Positions 35,290 through 43,124 of a stretch of DNA of 64,000 nt are shown in pieces. Numbering within the stretch: position 1 is the first letter of the stretch; the number at the start of each line of letters is the position of its first letter. Made by a program: the position numbers and the translations under genes. The stretch lies in contig NZ_RIAX01000009.1 of the NCBI RefSeq assembly GCF_003719725.1, positions 22,047-86,046 of the forward strand, in the 5' to 3' direction. The stretch is from Planococcus salinus (lineage in GTDB: Bacteria > Bacillota > Bacilli > Bacillales_A > Planococcaceae). The notes below the pieces were generated by a model, which saw only the letters and a program-made list of their open reading frames with translations, was not told the origin of the DNA and searched no databases.

Positions 35290-37365
35290 TTATTTAAATA
35301 TCCGTCTAAATATACTTTTCTTAAAGTACTTATCATATTCGATGTACTCTTTAAACAATTTCTGATTCAGCAATAACACAGAACTGTCTTCATTGATGCA
35401 CTCTGGAGGAAGATAGTTTACAAGCGTATCACGATCCCGTCGATTTTGACTTGAGAAGTTATCAATGTGGACAAGAACGGTATTCTCTTTTCGGAAATCA
35501 AACGAATCCGAATGACTTTTATATAATTCTCGCCACAGGCGTTGTCCTCTTTCTTGGTAATCGTTAAATTTTGATTTTGGAAACCAGACTGGCAATGGCA
35601 TATCACATTCTTTGTAATATTCTTTAAAAATCTCTCTAGCTCCACTCAAAAAGTCTTCTGTAGAATAAAACTCTTCACCGTGTTTAATCTTCTCTCCCAT
35701 GCGATAAGTGAAATCTTTATAAAGAGTTGGATTCGTTTCATTCATTAAATTGCTGAGGTAAGTACTGGATTCTATTAATTTTTGATTTTGAAAAGTGTTA
35801 TTGATTTGCAGATAGTAAATGCGGGACGAGGATTGAGCGTTCGCATCAAATCCACTAGCGTTCGTTGTCCCCATCAATACAGGATGAGGGCCAGTAAGAT
35901 TATTGGTAATGTCTTTTATTAAGCGCTCCCCTTTGTCTGCTGCTGTACTGCGGAAAAATTTTGCATCGATTTCATCTATTAATAAAGGACTTACATTTGA
36001 AGAATGAAAAAAGTCATTTAACATATTTCTTGCACTTACTTGTTCATAAGACATATATGGATTGGTATTCCCAAGCAACATACTGATAAATTCTAACGCC
36101 GATGTTTTACCCGACATTGATCGCCCAGCGATTATCAAAAAAGGCGGTACATGTCTGCGGACATTTTCACGTCCTTCCTCGTTAGCATAATGATCTCTCA
36201 TTCTCCAAATATGCGCGGAAACAAATGCATACAATATAGCTTCGGCAATTCTTGATTGAACTTTCGGGTCGTTTTGGACTGTAAACAAATGATAGGAATC
36301 GATAAACTTATTGATAAGCTCGAGTTGCTGTTTCAGGGATTCAACATTTTTAATCTTTTGAGTGAATTGAATAAGCGGGCTCTCTTCTTCTCCTTCAGTA
36401 TAAGGAGCTGGCGCATAGAGACTCTCGGAGGCAGTGTGGTAGATGAGTTGTTGACGGTGGTCTGCTTCTGCTGATTTTTTGTTCATCTTTGATATCTTGC
36501 TTTTTATCGTGACGGCTTTCGTTCTTAAAGTCTTTATCGGCAATAATTCTCGCTTTCCTGATTTCCGGCTAACTTTAGTGATTACTTCAATTACTTGATT
36601 GAACTGAGTTACTTCTTCTTTCTGTTTCTCGACCTTGTCAGCCGCCTGATGGAATTCTTCAACTTGTGCTTCTGTCAGTTCAACCATTATCCGTTTCTTC
36701 TCTGCTTCGTCAAAAAGAATATCCATTAAAACTTCGGGATCAGCTATATTGACTGGTTCTAACATGATTTTTGATTTAACCTTCTCCGGAATAAAATCAA
36801 CCGTTTCTTGATAAATATACTCAAATCGTTTTTGATAAATACCAAATAAATTATGGTTATCGAATACTAACAATTCTTCATATTGCTTTTGGTTCCCTAA
36901 AGCTGCTTCAGTAAAATTTGCCGACCCAATTATTACACGATTACTGTGAGTTCCACTTAGTAAATAAATTTTCGAATGGATGGGAGTTCCTTTTTTCGAA
37001 TACCGGATTTGAAACCGATTGTTTTGGATTTCCCGTTGCACATCTTTTGGCAAGGATTGAAAGTAGCTAATGCGTTTTTCAATGTCTAATAAACCTTGGA
37101 GTCCTTCGGTAAAGTTTCCTGCCACATGGCCATCTTCAATGCCTAAGATTAATTGAACGGATTGAAAACGCTTGGTAGTCTTGAAGAAGAAATGATGTGA
37201 AGCTACAAAAGAAACAGCTTTTAGCTCGGTATAATTTTCTGCATCAAAGAGCTCTTCCAACGACATCGTTCTAACTTCGCCATTCAGAATGACTTGCAAA
37301 TAAGTAGTTTTCTCCGACTTTACCTTTTCTTCTTCGAATAAATTTAATTGGTTTTGATCACTCAT
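35290..37365 (-). CDS. Phospholipase D-like nuclease fused to an AAA-type ATPase
   Basis: About 691 residues in two parts. Residues 1-190: a PLD-like domain with one HxK motif, PIHSKIYLLSG (H130, K132) and IIGSANFTEAALG; PLD domains with one motif act as dimers. Residues about 240-300 are charged and helical. Residues about 380-540: a P-loop ATPase with Walker A GRSMSGKT (414-421), Walker B PLLIDEID (460-467), sensor GTTNASG and an SSSRIYYL arginine. The pairing suggests ATP-controlled nuclease action on invading DNA. GAGGT precedes the ATG. Downstream genes follow within 31 and 108 bases. I know no named system with this exact fusion and partners. Confidence 0.75.
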   Translation of the reverse strand: MSDQNQLNLFEEEKVKSEKTTYLQVILNGEVRTMSLEELFDAENYTELKAVSFVASHHFFFKTTKRFQSVQLILGIEDGHVAGNFTEGLQGLLDIEKRISYFQSLPKDVQREIQNNRFQIRYSKKGTPIHSKIYLLSGTHSNRVIIGSANFTEAALGNQKQYEELLVFDNHNLFGIYQKRFEYIYQETVDFIPEKVKSKIMLEPVNIADPEVLMDILFDEAEKKRIMVELTEAQVEEFHQAADKVEKQKEEVTQFNQVIEVITKVSRKSGKRELLPIKTLRTKAVTIKSKISKMNKKSAEADHRQQLIYHTASESLYAPAPYTEGEEESPLIQFTQKIKNVESLKQQLELINKFIDSYHLFTVQNDPKVQSRIAEAILYAFVSAHIWRMRDHYANEEGRENVRRHVPPFLIIAGRSMSGKTSALEFISMLLGNTNPYMSYEQVSARNMLNDFFHSSNVSPLLIDEIDAKFFRSTAADKGERLIKDITNNLTGPHPVLMGTTNASGFDANAQSSSRIYYLQINNTFQNQKLIESSTYLSNLMNETNPTLYKDFTYRMGEKIKHGEEFYSTEDFLSGAREIFKEYYKECDMPLPVWFPKSKFNDYQERGQRLWRELYKSHSDSFDFRKENTVLVHIDNFSSQNRRDRDTLVNYLPPECINEDSSVLLLNQKLFKEYIEYDKYFKKSIFRRIFK

Positions 37366-37412
37366 CTTTTTTACCTCCTATTAAAGAGAAATTTCAAAAA
37401 GCTGAAACTACG

Positions 37413-38294
37413 TCAAAAATTAAAGTGACCTAAAGAATATTCTCTTGCCAAATCCACTAACCTTTTACCATGCACCGATAACCCGGCTTTATCAAAAACA
37501 CTTACACTGAATTCGTTCTTATCTTCGCTTCTTCTTACTTCTCCAGTTGCTAAAATGATCGTTTGCTTGTTTTCTTTTGCAAACCTCTCGATTAAATGAA
37601 ATATATCGCTATATTCAGGAGCGGCTACAAAGAATGCTTCTTCAAATTTAATATCCAAGAAACTACTATTTCTCACAACTCTTACAATCATTCTTTCTTT
37701 TGTATGCTCTAACTCTAAAAATGAACCTATAACGGTCCGCGTTTTCCCTACGTCTCCGTTTTTTAAAGCATCAATGTTTCTGGTCAATAATCTGCTGCCT
37801 TTTGTTTCATCTGAAGCAGCTGCCAACTCTTCCGGATTTGTTACTAATTCCATTGAAAGTTGTTCTGAACTATTATTACCGCTATTACGCCGAATTCCAT
37901 TCTCCCTCTTTCTTCTGTCTTCCTCTCTTCTTTTTTCTCTTTCTTCTTCGGACATCAACTCTAATTCTAAAGCACGTTTTAACGACCTGCTGATTTGCTC
38001 TTCTGATGCCATTACAGTTTTTGTTCTACTACTGTGCTTTCTAACCCCGTTTTTCACTTCTTCTGTATAATGAAAACAGTTTTCGTTATGAGGACTATTT
38101 CTCCATTTCCTCAAATAGCTGCGTTTACTATTCCCCGGCATGACAACATAACACAACTTAGCGAAACAATTCGGTTCACTGCAGAATAATTTGTTCCTGT
38201 ATTTTTCAGAGTAGTTTTTTGGGTTAATAGCAAATATATCAATTATTTCTTCTCTGTTATTACTTCTGTAAATAGCATTATATATTGTTGCCAT
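37413..38294 (-). CDS. CoiA-like N-terminal zinc-finger protein, unknown
   Basis: About 293 residues. The N-terminal 80 residues carry a putative zinc site, LFCSEPNCFAKLCYV (C38, C43) and SPHNENCFHY (H69, C73, H75), similar in spacing to the start of CoiA-type competence nucleases. A long charged helical section (about 105-135, EEEREKRREEDRRKRENG) follows, then a C-terminal domain with IERFAKENKQTIILATGEVR. It is the first gene of the operon, behind GCGGAGG, 47 bases upstream of the PLD-ATPase. It may be the DNA-sensing partner. Confidence 0.65.
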   Translation of the reverse strand: MATIYNAIYRSNNREEIIDIFAINPKNYSEKYRNKLFCSEPNCFAKLCYVVMPGNSKRSYLRKWRNSPHNENCFHYTEEVKNGVRKHSSRTKTVMASEEQISRSLKRALELELMSEEEREKRREEDRRKRENGIRRNSGNNSSEQLSMELVTNPEELAAASDETKGSRLLTRNIDALKNGDVGKTRTVIGSFLELEHTKERMIVRVVRNSSFLDIKFEEAFFVAAPEYSDIFHLIERFAKENKQTIILATGEVRRSEDKNEFSVSVFDKAGLSVHGKRLVDLAREYSLGHFNF

Positions 38295-38556
38295 AGAATA
38301 TACCTCCGCATTTCTTTATTCATATTCAAAAGCATGAGCATAGTTATAATTACCCTTTAACAGTAACATATTACCAGTTGAATTTTTATATATTTCTGTC
38401 TACTTTTTAAAACTTCCATCGGATTTCTTCTGACTAATCGTTCTTTTGAATTTTTCCTTATACCAATAAAGATTTTAACGACGTGGCCACTATAGACTCT
38501 GTTGATTATCTCTGCACGAAGAACCTGAACTGCATGGGTGTGTATATAGTTGAATT
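38295..38556. other. Operon leader region
   Basis: AT-rich spacer that must contain the promoter of the four-gene operon. I see no consensus hexamer pair that I would trust, and no gene. Confidence 0.4.
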
Positions 38557-38614
38557 AAAAAACACACCCAAATGCTGATGCAGCGGGTGTGTCAATGTAT
38601 GGAATATAAATTGT
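38557..38614. repeat. Dispersed hairpin repeat, copy B
   Basis: ACACACCC ... GGGTGTGT stem then AATGTATGGAATATAAATTG, matching copies at 9779 and 42614. A short open stretch to its right (38555-38746, minus strand) is probably not a gene. Confidence 0.75.
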
Positions 38615-38903
38615 CGGTTGTTTGTAGTCGTTATAACGCACTTCTTTCGTTACGTTGATCTGATTGTCGCTACGTGCTTTTTGGTCCGCTTTAAAGAGCT
38701 GCGACATCGCAATCGACAGTTTCCCATCCGGCAACTCTGTCATCAATAACTTTTCTTTATCTTCTTCTGCCCTTGAGCGTCTATGAGGATCTTTTTTAAC
38801 TTCTCAATCATAAAAGTAAGAAAGAGAAAAGTTTATTGACAAGCGTTCTTTTAAAGTGTCATTCACTGCTTTTTCCACCTTTCCGTTTCCAGTAGTTCCC
38901 AGG

Positions 38904-39045
38904 TTGCCCGTGTGCTACAAACACTTATGAATATTTAGCTTCCCAATATTATCGAAAAGAAATCCGCTCTATCGTTGAACAGAGCGGATTTCTTATGCAG
39001 GTTTATTGTATAACTTAAATTGTGTTTGACACAGGGAGGTGTTTT
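38904..39045. repeat. MITE-like module, copy 1
   Basis: Starts near CCCGTGTGCTACAAACAC, contains the hairpin AAGAAATCCGCTCTAT / AGAGCGGATTTCTT, and ends AATTGTGTTTGACACAGGGAGG. The 85 bases 38955-39039 match 44170-44254 with 7 differences. The two ends are imperfect inverted repeats. Confidence 0.75.
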
Positions 39046-39089
39046 TCTATAGGGCAACCACTGTGTACGGCTCAATTACGGCTATTTAC

Positions 39090-39165
39090 GCCAAGATATG
39101 AAATGCATGAAGAATCCCTCCACCTCTGGATTTCCAGAATTCCTCATGCACTATTTTTGTATAAC
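39090..39165 (+). repeat. Terminator-like hairpin
   Basis: GCATGAAGAATCC ... GAATTCCTCATGC then ACTATTTTTG. It strongly resembles the terminator at 21719. It may be part of the adjoining repeat rather than a gene's own terminator. Confidence 0.5.
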
Positions 39166-39211
39166 GGTAATTGTTTCTGGGCGCGATTAAAAAAATGTAT
39201 AGATTATGGAA

Positions 39212-39850
39212 CTATTGACTGGCATTCGCCTTTGGGACAGGATGTTTATAAAGAATGACCAACACATATGGGCGAATCCACTGGATAATAAACCCTGTGA
39301 TTAATGCGTTTAGCAACGTTCCAATACCAATATCTCCATTGAAAAAAAAAGCGATAACCACAAATACAATACTAATGATCGCCCGTGACCTACTAAAAGA
39401 CCACCCTGTTTTATCTGTTAAAATAACCATCGAACGATCCATAGGATTCGGTGCAAAGCTTGATTCCAAGTAAATCGCAATACCTATTCCAGTAAAAAGA
39501 ATGCCTAGTATTACTAATAAAGCTCGTTCCAATAAATGATCTGGTATTAACCATTCTCCTAACAACCAAAGCCATGTATCAATACCAATTCCTGTTACAA
39601 GGGAGGTCAACAAAGCTAATAGTTCGGGTCTTGATTTTGAAGCTACTGCATTAAGCAAAACCACAGCAGACCCCACTATAATTTCCCAACTACCTATGGT
39701 TAATCCAAATGTACGATATAAACCAACGAGTAATGCATCGTATGGCGAAGCGCCTAATTGAGATTGAATCATGAGAGAAATTCCTAATGCTAATATGAGA
39801 ATCCCAATAAAGTAGACTAAAAATGATTTACCGATTTTTCGCACATACAT
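39212..39850 (-). CDS. YczE/YitT-like membrane protein
   Basis: About 212 residues with five hydrophobic helices. The N-terminus (YFIGILILALGISLMIQSQLG followed by ASPYDALLVGLY, in two parts) and LVTGIGIDTWLWLLG and SFAPNPMDRSMVIL are typical of the YczE/YyaS family of small integral membrane proteins. Function is unknown; the B. subtilis homologue sits beside surfactin genes. AAAAGGGG precedes the ATG. It has no evident link to its neighbours. Confidence 0.85.
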   Translation of the reverse strand: MYVRKIGKSFLVYFIGILILALGISLMIQSQLGASPYDALLVGLYRTFGLTIGSWEIIVGSAVVLLNAVASKSRPELLALLTSLVTGIGIDTWLWLLGEWLIPDHLLERALLVILGILFTGIGIAIYLESSFAPNPMDRSMVILTDKTGWSFSRSRAIISIVFVVIAFFFNGDIGIGTLLNALITGFIIQWIRPYVLVILYKHPVPKANASQ

Positions 39851-40352
39851 CCCCTTTTCCTCGTATACATTCTCGTTTCTATAATCAGTAGCAGACTATT
39901 GTATTCATAACTCTCAACTTTTTTAAGAAAATAGTATCGCTAAATTAACTGCCACGTCAGTTTAAGTACACATTTTCAAAAAGTCTTGTTTTTAGCAATA
40001 AAGTGATGTCTCCAACTAAAAATTTTATCTCCATGATACCATATTTTTTACAAAAAAGCGGGAACACAAGACAGCGGGTTTCAGTTTAATGGAAGGATGA
40101 TTATTTTTACAGCGAGTAAATTACCCGATTAGCCTCTTCCAGCCCGGGAAAAATCAGAGGAGAATCCCCCACCAGAAATATGACAAAACTGGTTCTTAGT
40201 TTTTAACGTTTCCCGAAAGAAGTCTCCCTCTTCAAGTGTGTAACGGGCGAAGCCCAGCGGTAAGGGGGAGATGAATTTCGATTGGCGCAGCCAAAATGGT
40301 CTTTCTTTTCCTTTCTGGGTATAATCAAAGTAAGAAAGCGAGGTGATTTGAT
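39851..40352. other. Spacer and left part of the TnpB element
   Basis: No gene. Contains the promoter-like TATAAT at 40320-40325, and GGGCGAAGCCCAGCGGTAAGG near 40238-40268 typical of the region before some TnpB genes. The left end of the element is not obvious. Confidence 0.4.
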
Positions 40353-41462
40353 ATGGCGAACAAAGCGTATAAGTTCCGTCTGTACCCAACAAACGAACAG
40401 GAACAGCTACTGCTGAAAACGTTCGGCTGTGTTCGTTTTGTCTATAACAAAATGCTTGCTGAACGCAAGGAAATCTATGAGCAATTCAAAGACGATAAGG
40501 AACTGCTGAAGAAGCAGAAATTCCCGACTCCCGCCAAGTACAAGACAGATTTTGAGTGGCTCAAAGAAGTGGACAGCCTGGCACTCGCCAATGCCCAGCT
40601 GAACCTGCAAAAAGCATACACCAACTTCTTCGCAGGACGGGCAAAGTTTCCGAAGTTCAAGAGCCGCAAAACGAAGCAGTCCTATACGACGAATCGGGTG
40701 AACGGGAATATACTGCTTTTGGCGAGCCAGATCAAATTACCGAAACTTGGACTCGTCAGATTGAAACTGCATCGGGAAATTCCTTCTTGCCACCTGATTA
40801 AGTCTTGCACCATTTCCCGTTCTGCAACGGGAAAATACCACATTTCCATTCTGACGGAATTTGAATGTACTCCTATTAAAAAAGAGATCAAGAAAATCAT
40901 CGGACTCGACTTTGCGATGAACGGGCTGTATGTCGAAAGTGAGCAGGGTGAGATAGCCAATTACCCTCGTTTCTACCGGCAGGCCCAACAACAACTGGCA
41001 AAAGAACAGCGGATCTTGTCGCGCAGAACAAAAGGGTCTTCCCGCTACGAAAAGCAGCGGATCAAAGTCGCCCGCCTGCACGAACACGTGGCGAATCAGC
41101 GGAAGGACTTTCTGCACAAAACAGCAAGACGATTGGTGACGCACTATGATTGTGTGGTCATTGAAGACTTGCAGATGCAGGGAATGGCGCAAACCCTCCG
41201 GTTCGGCAAGAGCGTGGGCGATAATGGATGGGGAATGTTCACGGCTTTCCTCCACTATAAATTAGGCGAACAAGGGAAGAAACTGGTCAAAATCAACAAG
41301 TGGTTCCCTTCGACAAAGACCTGTTCGAGTTGTGGTCATAGAAGAGACATGCCATTGTCGGAACGCACTTTCTCTTGTGCGTGCGGATTCGTCTCCGACA
41401 GGGACTGGAACGCCGCCATCAACATCAAGAACGAAGGACGGTTGATGCTGGAGTTGTCCTGA
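40353..41462 (+). CDS. tnpB: RNA-guided endonuclease TnpB
   Basis: About 369 residues, a full-length TnpB. N-terminal YKFRLYPTNEQEQLLLKTFG, RuvC motifs with Asp in IIGLDFAMNG (D186), Glu in VIEDLQMQG (E271) and Asp in VSDRDWNAA (D349/D351), and a zinc finger CSSCGHR ... CACG (C324, C327, C342, C344). TnpB cuts DNA guided by an RNA made from the element's right end, which keeps the element from being lost. GAGGTGATTTGAT precedes the ATG. All catalytic residues are present, so it may be active. Confidence 0.93.
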   Translation: MANKAYKFRLYPTNEQEQLLLKTFGCVRFVYNKMLAERKEIYEQFKDDKELLKKQKFPTPAKYKTDFEWLKEVDSLALANAQLNLQKAYTNFFAGRAKFPKFKSRKTKQSYTTNRVNGNILLLASQIKLPKLGLVRLKLHREIPSCHLIKSCTISRSATGKYHISILTEFECTPIKKEIKKIIGLDFAMNGLYVESEQGEIANYPRFYRQAQQQLAKEQRILSRRTKGSSRYEKQRIKVARLHEHVANQRKDFLHKTARRLVTHYDCVVIEDLQMQGMAQTLRFGKSVGDNGWGMFTAFLHYKLGEQGKKLVKINKWFPSTKTCSSCGHRRDMPLSERTFSCACGFVSDRDWNAAINIKNEGRLMLELS

Positions 41463-41582
41463 AAACAAGAACTCGTGGAACACGAGGGGTAGCTCGGTCC
41501 GTTTTCGTCAGCTAGCAGAAGTGGCGATAAGTCGAGAAGCCCCCACTTCAAAATCTGAAAGATTTAAGTGGGGGTAGTTCAC
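41440..41582 (+). ncRNA. Right-end guide RNA (omega RNA/reRNA) candidate
   Basis: The DNA after the tnpB stop has GAACTCGTGGAACACGAGG, a stem GAACTCGTG...CACGAG, and a terminal stem AAGCCCCCACTT / AAGTGGGGG ending GTTCAC. Guide RNAs of this family are made from here, with the guide taken from sequence just past 41582 (GAAGCGTTTTTTTG...). Confidence 0.65.
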
Positions 41583-41679
41583 GAAGCGTTTTTTTGTTTC
41601 TTTTCCGAGAAAGCAGTCCTGAAAATCGTTCCTTCCAGTAGAATCTTCCTGAAACGCAACAACTAAGCAATGCCAGACA

Positions 41680-41850
41680 TGTGCCTTGCGGTTGGAAGCC
41701 CGGTCGATCAGGCGGTAAATATAGGCCGTATAAATTTCATTCACTTCATGTGGATAATCGGCCAGCAGGTGCGGATACAGGTGTTCGGTGGCAGAGACAT
41801 GGTCCGGCAATAATCCAGCAGCTCCCCGATAAAAGACGAAAGCCGCATCC
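41680..41850 (-). pseudogene. Internal fragment of a SWIM zinc-finger protein
   Basis: Read in minus direction: GELLGLLPDHVSATEHLYPH, LLADYPHEVNEIYTAYIYR, LIDRASNRKA and then unrelated sequence. It is the piece just before the C-terminal fragment at 32822-33061; the two overlap by 86 bases (41683-41768 and 32961-33046, 5 differences). Confidence 0.7.
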
Positions 41851-41893
41851 GGTAAGCCTTAAGGGCACTGGATACGGCTATTTTTTACCTGTA

Positions 41894-41936
41894 CATACGG
41901 TTTATAAACTGAATTGGGTTTGACACAGAGAGCGAT
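41894..41936. repeat. Partial MITE-like end
   Basis: GAATTGGGTTTGACACAGAGAGCG resembles the GACACAGGGAG end of the MITE-like modules at 39030 and 44245. Confidence 0.6.
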
Positions 41937-41957
41937 TTTATCCCGGTATGTTACCAA

Positions 41958-42413
41958 TCATTTATGAACGTCAGTTATTTCTTCCATCAACCCAACCCAT
42001 TCTTCTCTCTTGAAATCATACAGCGCCAGCTCTGTTTTTCTCAGAACCAGGTGGATGCTGTCGAACTTTTCGTCTGACCGGAACCTCCACCAGCTTTTCA
42101 CATTTGACATCTTGGTGCCTGGCGCGTAATAAGTCAATGTGATTTCGGGATCGATGATTTCCTCCACCCTGTCAATATCCAAATAATTATGCGGGAAATC
42201 AATATAGAGACCCAGCGCCGCTTTATGGGGCGTAATGTACCCGATTTTATGCGACGATTCCACGTCCTTCTTTTCAAGCGCGTCACTCCAGGGAACCGGT
42301 TTATGGCTGGCGATCAGAAGCCGATCGCCCTCATTCGGTTCAATCCTGCAATTCGGAAGACGGTTGAACACTTCGAGCATCTCGTTCATTTTTTGTTCTA
42401 CGGTTTTGTCCAC
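41958..42413 (-). CDS. Hypothetical protein
   Basis: About 151 residues without signal peptide or membrane helix. Sequence is rich in charged residues and ends REEWVGLMEEITDVHK. No family is recognised. The likely start is a GTG at 42413 behind AAAGGAATGGG. It is independent of the genes on either side. Confidence 0.55.
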   Translation of the reverse strand: MDKTVEQKMNEMLEVFNRLPNCRIEPNEGDRLLIASHKPVPWSDALEKKDVESSHKIGYITPHKAALGLYIDFPHNYLDIDRVEEIIDPEITLTYYAPGTKMSNVKSWWRFRSDEKFDSIHLVLRKTELALYDFKREEWVGLMEEITDVHK

Positions 42414-42613
42414 TTTGCTATCCCATTCCTTTCAATTCATCTATCATTCATGTATGTTGCGATTCCTTCTGGGCAAGATGATACGGCTTCTATAAGAAGA
42501 TTTACTGTTCCGTTAACTTATATTCTATCACGTCGCCTTGTTTGCTCCATATTGTATCTTTAGCTTCCAAGGGAACGACACAATTCCCAAACAATTTATA
42601 CGGGTGATTAAAA

Positions 42614-42675
42614 AGAAAAAACCACATCCGAAAGGTTAATACAGCAAGTGTAGCAATGTATGGAGTATAAATTGT
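42614..42675. repeat. Dispersed hairpin repeat, copy C (degraded)
   Basis: ACCACATCC ... GCAAGTGTAG, then CAATGTATGGAGTATAAATTG. The stem is broken but the tail matches copies at 9779 and 38557. Confidence 0.6.
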
Positions 42676-42730
42676 AGTGTATTTTCAAAATCGATTAGAA
42701 TTGTTTCTTACATGGGAAGCGATTTTCTAT

Positions 42731-42880
42731 GGCAGCTCACAGTCTACGAACGGACCATCGGCCGCCATATGAAAGCGATGGGATGACGTGCGATGCTGGA
42801 AAAGAAATTCTAAGTGCAATGGATCCAGCCTATAATCAATTCGTCCATCACGAAAACAAAGCTGTTCCTTGAAGCGCTAC
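42731..42880 (+). pseudogene. Possible IS3-type transposase relic
   Basis: Frame fragments QLTVYERTIGRHMKAMG, stop, RAMLEKKF, then in another frame SAMDPAYNQFVHHEN resemble the N-terminal part of IS3 OrfB (S.RTV.R.M...G..A...KK). It contains at least one stop and one frameshift. The match is short. Confidence 0.35.
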
Positions 42881-43041
42881 AACAGGCAATCACGCCAAGA
42901 TTTCTTTTAATGAGCATTACTTTAATTTTCAACTCAACAGACACCCAAAAGAAAGCAGTGGCGCGGCACTGCGCAAGCGTCTAAAAGTTTTCTAATTCCG
43001 TCAAATAGTTTCTCTCAGCAGACATTCTCAATGATAAACTC

Positions 43042-43107
43042 TATAATAAAATTGACAGAACCCACCACGCCTCTTAACAATGCGGACCACGGTGGGTCGT
43101 TTTTTGT
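43042..43107 (+). ncRNA. abiF-type leader RNA with terminator
   Basis: A TATAAT at 43042-43047 is followed by a stem ACCCACC (43060-43066) / GGTGGGT (43091-43097) around CGCCTCTTAACAATGCGGACC and an eight-T run, only 18 bases before the Abi coding start. Such a terminator-bearing RNA upstream of Abi_2 family genes has been described as the abiF RNA motif; assignment here is by position and by the unusual CTCTTAACAATGC loop. Confidence 0.6.
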
Positions 43108-43124
43108 ATATGGAGGTTTTGGCC

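Larger units (their letters stand above)
40320..41582 (+). mobile_element. IS200/IS605-group element with tnpB only
   Basis: An autonomous-looking TnpB gene with its 3' right-end structure; no TnpA transposase is in the window. The right boundary is set at 41582, after the AAGCCCCCACTT / AAGTGGGGG hairpin and GTTCAC, which is typical of the group. The left boundary is uncertain. Confidence 0.7.

Noticed and set aside
38555..38746. Short minus-strand gene (63 codons)
   Set aside because: Its end lies in the hairpin repeat, it has no clear family and weak start; more likely chance or a relic.
39022..39258. Plus-strand gene after the MITE-like module
   Set aside because: Overlaps the repeat end and a terminator-like hairpin and has no ribosome site.
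40129..40392. Minus-strand open frame at the left of tnpB
   Set aside because: Overlaps the tnpB promoter and start, no ribosome site, likely chance.
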